This document shows, piece by piece, positions 1-6,385 of a stretch of 19,707 nucleotides of DNA; the first letter of the stretch is position 1, and each line of letters starts with the position of its first letter. The DNA comes from Planctomycetaceae bacterium (GTDB lineage: Bacteria; Planctomycetota; Planctomycetia; Pirellulales; Pirellulaceae). Location: the NCBI GenBank assembly GCA_018658605.1, contig JABHUV010000017.1, positions 1 through 19,707 on the forward strand, read 5' to 3'. Under the pieces are notes generated by a model, which worked only from the letters and a program-made list of their open reading frames with translations, had not been told where the DNA came from and ran no database searches. The position numbers and the translations under genes were made by a program.

Positions 1-678
1 AAACTTAAAGTTAGTCATGCCATATTCAACGACGTCACCCCGCATACGAGCGTGGCACTCAAGCCGCTCAGGCATTCCAAACAATACTCGAATTAGGTGT
101 GCGTCATGAACATGCAAGTCGACGAGAGGTCCGCCCATTTTTTCCGCATCCCAGAAATGAGCTAACCAAGTCGGATCAGAAATCACTCGATTAAAATGCC
201 CACCAAGCAACTTGCCGTATTTTCCGTTAACTGCCGCTTCTCGTAAGAATGTGTATTCCGGAAAAAATGGCAGCACATGGGCCACGAACACTTGACGATC
301 GGCAGCAACCGCGGCTGCCACTATTTCATCACATTGGTCAACGGTTAACGCCATTGGTTTTTCAATTAAGACATGTTTGCCCGCCTGCAACACCGCAATC
401 GCGGCGTCCGTGTGTAAATCTGGCGGCAGGCAAATATCAACCAAGTCAACGCTATCGTCGGCGAGCAACGAATCCAAGTCGCTGTGGCAGTTCCATGAGC
501 TGACATCCACCTGTTCCCCAGGTGGTCCAAAGTTGCCTTGAATCGATGTCCAATCGCCAGCGAGCTTATCTTGATTGCGAGCACAAATCGCGGAAATCTC
601 GATTCCAGCGGTTTTTTGATAGGCTAAATAATGAATCCAGCCCATAAACCCAATGCCCGTAATTCCAACTTTAATCAT
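1..678 (-). CDS. Gfo/Idh/MocA-family NAD(P)-dependent oxidoreductase, C-terminus cut by window edge
   Basis: An open frame of 226 codons runs without a stop from an ATG at 678 to the left edge. The N-terminus has the Rossmann dinucleotide motif GITGIGFMG (residues 5-13). The family EKP motif is at 106-108, where the Lys lies at the active site. DLHVHD (187-192) matches the D-x-H-x-x-D catalytic region where the C-terminal sheet domain starts. Families with this layout oxidise or reduce sugars, inositols or sugar acids in the cytoplasm; the substrate cannot be read from sequence. A GAGGG lies about 9 bases upstream of the ATG, and a TAG stop immediately precedes it, so the start is well supported. 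It begins 55 bp after rhaB ends on the same strand, so it is probably co-transcribed and handles a deoxysugar- or sugar-related substrate (inference). The usual family length is 330-400 residues, so roughly a third is missing. Confidence 0.9.
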   Translation of the reverse strand, partial: MIKVGITGIGFMGWIHYLAYQKTAGIEISAICARNQDKLAGDWTSIQGNFGPPGEQVDVSSWNCHSDLDSLLADDSVDLVDICLPPDLHTDAAIAVLQAGKHVLIEKPMALTVDQCDEIVAAAVAADRQVFVAHVLPFFPEYTFLREAAVNGKYGKLLGGHFNRVISDPTWLAHFWDAEKMGGPLVDLHVHDAHLIRVLFGMPERLECHARMRGDVVEYGMTNFKF

Positions 679-733
679 CTAATTTTTCCCTCGTGTTGTT
701 CTACCTGTTTTAACCTAAAGCTAGTAAATTTTT

Positions 734-2227
734 CTAAGCGTTTACCAGGTTCGCAAATCGTTCACTTGCGGATACCCAATCACCCGACCTGTCAGGCACA
801 TATGTTTCTTGCCCAAAACTGTGGCTGATGATTTTCCGCGCTTCCCCCATGGAACTAACCACGCCGCTACTTATCAATTGAACCATCAAGTTACCAATGG
901 CAGTAGCCTCGATTGGACCAGTAACCACCGACCGATCGCAGGCGTTTGCTGTAAGTTGGCACAATAAACGGTTCTGAATCCCGCCGCCAACAATGTGGAC
1001 CGTCTTGATGGCTCCGCCAGTCAATCGTTCTAACATCTGTAGCACCATTTGGTATCGTAGTGCAAGACTCTCTAACGCACATCGAATTACCGCTCCATCG
1101 GTACCCGGTACTGTTTGGCCCGTTTTTCGACAGTAATCCCTAATCGCATCTGGCATCGATTCAGGAGCCAGAAAACATTCATCGTCGGGATCGATGAGCG
1201 AGACTAAAGGAGCGGCGGCGGTTGCAATTTCCACCAACTCATCCCAACCATAAGATTGGCCCTCAGTATTGAATATTCGTCGGCATTCTTGCACCAGCCA
1301 TAACCCCGCAATGTTCTTCAACAAGCGGATGCTATCACCAATACCGCCTTCGTTGGTGAAATTCATCTCTTGGCACTCTGCTGAAATAATTGGGTTTGCA
1401 ATTTCCACACCCATTAGCGACCAAGTACCGCTACTGATGTAACACCAATTGGGTTTATCAGACAACTCACCAACAGCGGGCACTGCCATTACAGCACTCG
1501 CTGTGTCATGGGTCCCCGGCAATACAACTTTGAATTTTGCGCCACCCAATTCACGACTAATATCATCGTGCAGCGGACCCAGTTCCGTGCCGGGAGGAAC
1601 AACCTGTCCTAACAGTTTTTGTGGCAAGGAAAACGAATCAAACAATTCCGTCGCCCAGCGTTTTTTTTGGGGATTATAGAATTGAGTGGTTGTTGCGTTT
1701 GTATATTCGTTTGCTTTTTCACCCGTGAGTAACCAGTGAAAAAGATCGGGCATTAGCAGCATTGATTCAGCAGCATCAAGCAGTGGTGACTTGACATTCT
1801 GTAATGCTAACAATTGATAAAGTGTGTTGAAACGCATGAACTGCAAGCCGCTCTGGTTGAATATCTCCGAACGTGAAACTTGCTCAAATGCATACTCCAT
1901 CATCCCTTCAGTATGATTGTCTCGATAATGGATCGGATTTGCCAACAGTTCATCATTGGGACCTAGCAAACCAAAATCCACGCCCCATGTATCAACACCG
2001 ACACTGGTAATGGTGTTTCCATAACGATCCACGGCTTGTTGTAGTGCCCGCTTAATATGGGACCATTGCTCTAAAACGTCCCAATGAACATAACGCCCAA
2101 CCGATACTCCACCATTGTTAAAGCGGTAGACTTCCTCAAGGGAAATACGAGTACCATCAAATTCTCCCGCTACTAATCGCCCGCTAGATGCTCCAATATC
2201 AACAGCTAGATAGACCTGCACCGCCAT
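734..2227 (-). CDS. rhaB: Rhamnulokinase
   Basis: The product is a 497-residue FGGY-family sugar kinase that phosphorylates L-rhamnulose to L-rhamnulose 1-phosphate with ATP in the cytoplasm. The N-terminal phosphate-binding motif DIGASSGR is at residues 10-17. DTWGVDFGLL (79-88) is the stretch typical of rhamnulokinases rather than xylulo- or glycerol kinases. GTHDTASA (238-245) holds the likely catalytic base Asp241, and GGGIQN (414-419) is the C-terminal adenosine-binding loop. Length matches E. coli RhaB (about 489). The ATG at 2227 is preceded by a purine-rich GGAAAAGG. The oxidoreductase follows 55 bp downstream. RhaA isomerase, aldolase or lactaldehyde dehydrogenase genes are not in the window; they may lie beyond the left edge. 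The gene diverges from cysH across a 225-bp intergenic region. Confidence 0.95.
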   Translation of the reverse strand: MAVQVYLAVDIGASSGRLVAGEFDGTRISLEEVYRFNNGGVSVGRYVHWDVLEQWSHIKRALQQAVDRYGNTITSVGVDTWGVDFGLLGPNDELLANPIHYRDNHTEGMMEYAFEQVSRSEIFNQSGLQFMRFNTLYQLLALQNVKSPLLDAAESMLLMPDLFHWLLTGEKANEYTNATTTQFYNPQKKRWATELFDSFSLPQKLLGQVVPPGTELGPLHDDISRELGGAKFKVVLPGTHDTASAVMAVPAVGELSDKPNWCYISSGTWSLMGVEIANPIISAECQEMNFTNEGGIGDSIRLLKNIAGLWLVQECRRIFNTEGQSYGWDELVEIATAAAPLVSLIDPDDECFLAPESMPDAIRDYCRKTGQTVPGTDGAVIRCALESLALRYQMVLQMLERLTGGAIKTVHIVGGGIQNRLLCQLTANACDRSVVTGPIEATAIGNLMVQLISSGVVSSMGEARKIISHSFGQETYVPDRSGDWVSASERFANLVNA

Positions 2228-2355
2228 GCCTTTTCCACTTTCTATTTATTCTAAACTTGAATCTCTCAACCAACGCCATCATACACCATCCACAAACACT
2301 CGTTAGCCGCGTAACATCAAAATTCAAATCCATAAAAATTATCGCGTTGAATATA

Positions 2356-2376
2356 TTAACAATTACCCATTGTTAA
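2356..2376. promoter_or_regulatory. Perfect 8-bp inverted repeat, candidate operator of the cysH-rrf2 operon
   Basis: TTAACAAT (2356-2363) and its exact reverse complement ATTGTTAA (2369-2376) are separated by five bases. The right arm covers the candidate -35 box of the cysH promoter, the classic arrangement for a repressor site. The promoter-distal rrf2 gene encodes a DNA-binding protein, which makes autoregulation the natural hypothesis. The repeat and its position are seen directly. Binding by Rrf2 is inferred, and a regulator of the divergent rhaB gene is an alternative. Confidence 0.5.
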
Positions 2377-2398
2377 GTTACTTGATAATGTTTATGAT
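2370..2398 (+). promoter_or_regulatory. Candidate sigma70-like promoter of cysH
   Basis: TTGTTA (2370-2375) and TATGAT (2393-2398) are separated by exactly 17 bases. They match the -35 consensus at 4 of 6 positions and the -10 consensus at 5 of 6. Transcription would begin near 2405 and leave about 48 bases of leader before the TTG start of cysH. The inverted repeat overlaps the -35 box. Confidence 0.45.
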
Positions 2399-2452
2399 TA
2401 TTATCTAGCCCAATCCAATTATCGCTGAAATTAGTGCTCGACAGACGAAAAT

Positions 2453-3178
2453 TTGAATACACCCCCTCCATCCGACACACTACTGGCTGAACTTCAGCAA
2501 GCAAGTGCCACATTAGAAAGCGCTTCACCGTTAGAAATTCTAAAATGGGCAGTCGAGCAATACGCACCAAACTTTGCGATGGCAACAGCCTTTGGTCCAG
2601 AGGGAATGACAATGATTTACATGTTATCTCAATTTTCTCCAGAAACACCTATTTTCAATCTCGACACCGGATATCAATTCCAAGAAACGCTCGATCTACG
2701 TAACGAAGTTAAATCACGCTATGGTATGGATGTCCGCTTGGCAAAACCTGAATTGGACGTCGCTCAGTACGAACAATTGAACGGCGGCCCCGTCTACAAA
2801 AGCAATCCAAGCCAATGCTGTTATGACCGCAAACTGTCGCTGTTAGAAAAAATCGCTAGCAAGCTGCAGTGTTGGTCGAGTGCGATTCGGCGAGACCAGA
2901 GTCCCGACCGAGCCAAAGCGCCGATAGTCGGCTGGGACAATAAATTCGGATTAATCAAAGTCAGCCCCTTGGCCAATTCAACCAAAGCCGATATTTGGAA
3001 AATGATTGCCGACAACGATATCCCGTATAACCCATTACACGACAAAGGCTACCCGAGTATTGGATGCTGGCCTTGCACTCGAAAAATTTCGCTCGGTGAA
3101 GATGACCGAGCGGGGCGTTGGAGGGGTACAGCAAAAACCGAATGCGGATTACATTCCGTCAACGACAACGAAAGCTAA
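2453..3178 (+). CDS. cysH: Adenylyl-sulfate (APS) reductase, CysH family
   Basis: The protein (241 residues) reduces activated sulfate to sulfite with thioredoxin-type electrons, the committed step of assimilatory sulfate reduction. The nucleotide-binding loop AFGPEGM is at residues 46-52 and DTGYQF at 71-76. Cys122-Cys123 together with C205-x-x-C208 form the CC...CxxC set that ligates the [4Fe-4S] cluster of APS-specific reductases; PAPS-type enzymes such as E. coli CysH lack it. The catalytic cysteine is in the C-terminal ECGLH motif (C231). The start is TTG at 2453: a stop codon lies in frame at 2432-2434, and the first in-frame ATG (about 2579) would remove the beginning of the fold. No clear ribosome-binding site is visible. 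The Rrf2 regulator gene follows after 4 bp, so the two form one transcription unit. Confidence 0.93.
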   Translation: MNTPPPSDTLLAELQQASATLESASPLEILKWAVEQYAPNFAMATAFGPEGMTMIYMLSQFSPETPIFNLDTGYQFQETLDLRNEVKSRYGMDVRLAKPELDVAQYEQLNGGPVYKSNPSQCCYDRKLSLLEKIASKLQCWSSAIRRDQSPDRAKAPIVGWDNKFGLIKVSPLANSTKADIWKMIADNDIPYNPLHDKGYPSIGCWPCTRKISLGEDDRAGRWRGTAKTECGLHSVNDNES

Positions 3179-3182
3179 TCCC

Positions 3183-3611
3183 ATGCAATTCTCAGCAAAA
3201 ACTGAATACGCTTGTTTAGCCATCCTCGAATTGTCTTTACACCAAAACGACATTCGACCATTGCGTATTGACGACATCGCGTCACGGCACGGCATTCCTA
3301 GTAGATTCTTAGTCCAAATACTACTGCAACTCAAAGCCGCCGGTATCGTGTTGAGTATCCGTGGGGCAGCAGGCGGCTATCGACTGGCCAAACCTGCAGA
3401 CACTATTAGCCTAGGTGAAGTCATGGAAGTTATTACTGGTGACCGATCAAACTTCGTGCAGAATTCCAACAACGTCACTCCAATGTCAGAAGCATTATTT
3501 CAAACGTGGGAGAGCATCTCTAAAATAGAACAAGAAAACCTCTGTGCCGTTACCTTTGAAGACTTACTCCAGCAAACTGGTGGCCTGAGCGAGGACATGT
3601 ACTACATCTAG
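3183..3611 (+). CDS. Rrf2-family transcriptional regulator, CymR-like (no Fe-S cysteines)
   Basis: The product has 142 residues, the usual Rrf2 size. The N-terminal winged helix (about 1-70) shows the family pattern: KTEYACLAI at the start, a recognition helix around IPSRFLVQILLQL (38-50) and the wing RGAAGGYRLAK (60-70), followed by ISLGEVMEVITG (75-86). IscR and NsrR bind clusters through three cysteines near residues 90-110. None are present there; the only cysteines are C11 and C121. That matches the cluster-free CymR branch, which controls cysteine metabolism in Firmicutes. Position 4 bp after cysH supports a role in sulfur control (inference), with the inverted repeat at 2356-2376 as the likely site. 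The ATG at 3183 aligns with the family N-terminus; the frame is open further upstream, but that part overlaps cysH. Confidence 0.9.
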   Translation: MQFSAKTEYACLAILELSLHQNDIRPLRIDDIASRHGIPSRFLVQILLQLKAAGIVLSIRGAAGGYRLAKPADTISLGEVMEVITGDRSNFVQNSNNVTPMSEALFQTWESISKIEQENLCAVTFEDLLQQTGGLSEDMYYI

Positions 3612-3758
3612 ACTATCATTCATCTGGCCCTTTGCTTACTTGACTGCACACAATTGCACCGCATAAACTGAAGCATTGCACATGGATTTTTTCCAACACT
3701 ATTCAACTAATCTAGTCTCGCAAATTGACTTTGTTCCTTTTCACCCACTAGACTTGTC

Positions 3759-4904
3759 ATGACTGCAACTGTACTCGACGTCTACGATTCCGATGATCCA
3801 CAAGCGATCATTGGCGAGGCAGTTGACCGCTTGAATGCGGGAGAAATTGTGGCATTTCCGACTGAAACCGTTTACGGTATCGCAGCAAAGTCATCCGATG
3901 CTGGCGCAGTTGCCAAACTGTTCGACGCCAAGGCACGATCAACCGGAAAACCAATGAGCCTTGCGATTGGCTACGATGATTCACTCGCCAACTATGCACA
4001 AAACCCAACGGCGATCATGTACCGACTCGCTCGTCGCTGTTGGCCCGGACCGCTGACAATGGTAATTCAAGCCACCGAGCAGGTAGCAGGACTTTCTAAC
4101 GAATCACTCGCATTGCTAGCACCAAATAATTGGATCGGACTGCGAGTTCCTAGCAATGAAGTTTTACTCTGTGTACTCGATCAACTAGACGAACCCTTGG
4201 TCCTTACAAGTGCCAACAAAAGCGACCAAGCAGATGCAACTACGGCGGCCGAAGTCGCTGAACAACTCGACGACAACGTTCAACTTATCCTCGACGGTGG
4301 GCCCACTAAAATTGGCACGCCGTCCACGGTAGTTAAGGTTCACAAACACCACCTAGAAATCCTCCGTAGCGGAGCACTCACTCGCGACCAAATCCAAACC
4401 GTATTACAATTGGAAATCGTAATTGTCTGTACAGGCAACACGTGCCGTAGCCCGATGGCCGAAATGTTGCTTAAAAAGAAAATGGCGACAGCCAATGGTA
4501 TCCCTCTGGAAGAACTTCCCCAACACGGCATTCACATCTGCTCTGCTGGAATCGCAGCAAACAATGGATCGCCCGCTGCAGAGCAAGCCATCGATGTACT
4601 CAGCAAACAAAATCTCGACTTAACCTGCCACAGTAGCCAACCATTAAGCTATGCGTTAGCCAACAGCGCTGATTTAATCCTTACATTGTCAAATTCCCAT
4701 CAACAAGCCATTGTCAATGAATGGCCAGAATTCGCCGATAAAACCTCACTACTGGCACACGACGGCTCTAGTGTCAGCGATCCAATCGGAGGTTCGTACG
4801 AGATTTACCAACAATGTGCCGTTCAAATCGATACCCACCTTGATAAACAGCAGAGTCGCATCAATAATCTAATCATTCCTGATCAGGATATTATAAGAGA
4901 GTAA
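3759..4904 (+). CDS. Fusion: threonylcarbamoyl-AMP synthase (TsaC/YrdC) + YwlE-type low-molecular-weight phosphatase
   Basis: One 381-residue protein joins two enzymes. Residues 1 to about 212 are a YrdC/TsaC domain that makes threonylcarbamoyl-AMP for the t6A modification of ANN-decoding tRNAs. It shows PTETVYG (34-40), KARSTGKPMS (58-67) and LTSANKSD (149-156). Residues 219-375 are a low-molecular-weight phosphatase domain with the P-loop CTGNTCRS (224-231), where C224 is the nucleophile and R230 binds phosphate. The general-acid loop is DPIGG (341-345). Thr228 corresponds to Thr11 of B. subtilis YwlE, the residue that favours phosphoarginine; classical tyrosine phosphatases usually carry Ile. 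The Sua5 C-terminal domain is absent, its place taken by the phosphatase. The frame is continuous across the junction with no internal stop. rpiB follows after 5 bp. The start is the only sensible ATG, with no clear Shine-Dalgarno. Confidence 0.9.
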   Translation: MTATVLDVYDSDDPQAIIGEAVDRLNAGEIVAFPTETVYGIAAKSSDAGAVAKLFDAKARSTGKPMSLAIGYDDSLANYAQNPTAIMYRLARRCWPGPLTMVIQATEQVAGLSNESLALLAPNNWIGLRVPSNEVLLCVLDQLDEPLVLTSANKSDQADATTAAEVAEQLDDNVQLILDGGPTKIGTPSTVVKVHKHHLEILRSGALTRDQIQTVLQLEIVIVCTGNTCRSPMAEMLLKKKMATANGIPLEELPQHGIHICSAGIAANNGSPAAEQAIDVLSKQNLDLTCHSSQPLSYALANSADLILTLSNSHQQAIVNEWPEFADKTSLLAHDGSSVSDPIGGSYEIYQQCAVQIDTHLDKQQSRINNLIIPDQDIIRE

Positions 4905-4909
4905 AAGAG

Positions 4910-5359
4910 ATGAACCTTACTATTGGTAGTGATCACCGCGGATACCGCGTCAAACAAAAGATCGTTGATTTCCTCAATGGAAACGGACACCATTGTAACG
5001 ATGTCGGTACAAACAGCGATCAAAGTGTCGATTACCCAGATATTGCGCAAGCAGTAAGTCGTGACGTTTGCGCTGGCAGCAGTGATCGGGGTATCCTTAT
5101 ATGTGGGACTGGTATTGGCATGGCGATTGCCGCCAATAAGTACCCAGGAGTACGGGCTGCCTCTTGCCACGATGAAATAACCGCTGAAATGAGCCGCCGA
5201 CATAACAATGCCAACGTACTTTGTCTATCAGCTGACCTCTTCGGCGAACGCAACGTCGAACCATTGCTAAAAATCTGGCTGAATACCGATTTTGAAGGTG
5301 GTCGACATGAACGCCGCGTCCAGAAAATCAGCAAAATAGAGGAATCTCTTGATTCCTAA
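4910..5359 (+). CDS. rpiB: Ribose-5-phosphate isomerase B
   Basis: The protein (149 residues, typical RpiB size) interconverts ribose 5-phosphate and ribulose 5-phosphate in the pentose phosphate pathway. SDHRGY (7-12) carries the sugar-phosphate contact residues. C65 in GILICGTGIGM is the catalytic base, HNNANVLCL (98-106) holds the conserved HN-x-AN block, and GGRHERRV (130-137) provides the phosphate-binding Arg/His. The ATG at 4910 lies 5 bp after the TsaC-phosphatase stop, with AGAGAG just upstream, so translation is probably coupled. The sugar could also be allose 6-phosphate, which some RpiB proteins use. The last codons form a 7-bp stem with a 4-base loop (5340-5357) that includes the first base of the stop codon, but no T-run follows. 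Confidence 0.95.
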   Translation: MNLTIGSDHRGYRVKQKIVDFLNGNGHHCNDVGTNSDQSVDYPDIAQAVSRDVCAGSSDRGILICGTGIGMAIAANKYPGVRAASCHDEITAEMSRRHNNANVLCLSADLFGERNVEPLLKIWLNTDFEGGRHERRVQKISKIEESLDS

Positions 5360-5414
5360 TAACCGAACAGACTTCTGATACTTACAGAATTGCCAAAGCT
5401 TGCCGAATTTTCAA

Positions 5415-5444
5415 ATTCGTGCTAATTCGCGCTAATTAGTGGTC
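5415..5444. repeat. Three tandem degenerate 10-bp units in the rpiB downstream region
   Basis: The units are ATTCGTGCTA, ATTCGCGCTA and ATTAGTGGTC, head to tail with exactly one helical turn of spacing. They lie in a 273-bp gene-free stretch (5360-5632) with nothing else recognisable except a T8 run at 5473-5480. From memory, similar decamer ladders ending in GTGGTT/GTGGTC recur as dispersed intergenic elements in several environmental phyla. That recollection could not be checked here. Confidence 0.5.
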
Positions 5445-5632
5445 GTAACGGTCGCGCCGAATAGAGTATCTGTTTTTTTTCAGCGAATGTGCATTCACAG
5501 GTAATTACACCTTGCTTACCGTTCAATAGCAATTAAATTCAAGGACATAGCTTATTAATAGCTGCGGGAAACCCGTTAAGCATCTTTGACAAATACACCT
5601 CACGCGAATCTCCAATCATAAAATTGAATCCG

Positions 5633-6196
5633 ATGCACGAAACCAGTTTACCTCAGAGCGAAGTCGAACAATTGCTGCATAACGCGGGACTGCGCGACCA
5701 ACTCGAACCGTTTTTTGACGAATCGATCGCCCTCGTAGACGTCACTGAAATGTCGACATCCCAAGAGAATCAATTCCTAGAATCAATGCTCAACTGGGAA
5801 TACGCTCCCGTCCTTCCAATCAGCCAATGGTTCGAACCTGAACTCAGTTTGCCCCAACCTGAGACACTGTCCAATCGCGACCTATCGAAAATGTTGTGGG
5901 ACACACTACAACGCCTCGCCGAACAATACATCTATCTACAATACACTGACCACTTGTCAGATCGAGAACTGTTCTGCGTCTTGGTTCGCGACATTCTAAC
6001 AGCGACTGAAAAGAAACTCGACATCACCAACAACCCCATCGTCTGGCGGCTTGTCGACAATGAGTCTGATCCTGATACTTGGCTTACCTACTACGCCACC
6101 GACGAACAACGCTATCTCTGGCAACTGGAACACGGTCAAGTCCCGCCAGCATCTAAGCCTTTGAAATACCCACGACAACTGCCACGCCCCGCGTAA
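5633..6196 (+). CDS. Uncharacterised acidic protein, 187 residues
   Basis: I do not recognise this family. The product is soluble, with no signal peptide or membrane segment. It is acidic and rich in Glu, Gln, Leu and Trp. It appears mostly helical, for example SNRDLSKMLWDTLQRLAEQYIYL in two stretches around residues 80-105. A proline- and lysine-rich tail, PPASKPLKYPRQLPRP, ends it. A C-terminal part with WRLVDNESDPDTWLTYYATDEQRYLWQ is dense in aromatics. I prefer the ATG at 5633; a TTG three codons upstream (5624) is possible, and neither has a convincing ribosome-binding site. The frame is open for 187 codons with planctomycete-like codon use, so it is probably a real gene. Neighbours (rpiB upstream, exported methyltransferase downstream, each about 190-270 bp away) do not suggest a role. 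Confidence 0.7.
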   Translation: MHETSLPQSEVEQLLHNAGLRDQLEPFFDESIALVDVTEMSTSQENQFLESMLNWEYAPVLPISQWFEPELSLPQPETLSNRDLSKMLWDTLQRLAEQYIYLQYTDHLSDRELFCVLVRDILTATEKKLDITNNPIVWRLVDNESDPDTWLTYYATDEQRYLWQLEHGQVPPASKPLKYPRQLPRPA

Positions 6197-6385
6197 CACG
6201 ATGCAACATTCACAACCGCAGTAAAACAGATCGCCACTTGTGCACACTGGCAATTAATCGCGACAGTTGCCATACTAGATATAGCTCTGACGCATGAAAT
6301 TACCTGCCCGTTTAATACGCTCCGCCGTAGCGGATGGAAAGCAGAGCGCGAACTAGGCCTTCATTTCCTCAAGAAAGATATCGTT

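Noticed and set aside
3006..3182. Longer N-terminus for the Rrf2 regulator starting at 3006
   Set aside because: The extra 59 residues are an out-of-frame reading of the cysH end, and the family N-terminus begins at the ATG at 3183.
4371..4383. CTCCG-TAG-CGGAG palindrome inside the TsaC part
   Set aside because: It encodes the conserved LRSGAL stretch and lies mid-gene, so a regulatory role is not supported.
5340..5357. 7-bp stem with 4-base loop at the end of rpiB as a terminator
   Set aside because: No T-run follows, it lies inside the last codons, and a stem of this size is expected by chance about once in a window this long.
5473..5480. T8 run as part of an intrinsic terminator for rpiB
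   Set aside because: The bases before it do not form a GC-rich hairpin; only a 3-bp stem can be drawn.
6294..6356. 20-codon ORF (MKLPARLIRS...) ahead of the methyltransferase as a leader peptide
   Set aside because: No ribosome-binding site, no regulatory codon run, and a short stem TCCGC/GCGGA (6321-6334) overlapping it is too weak to support attenuation.
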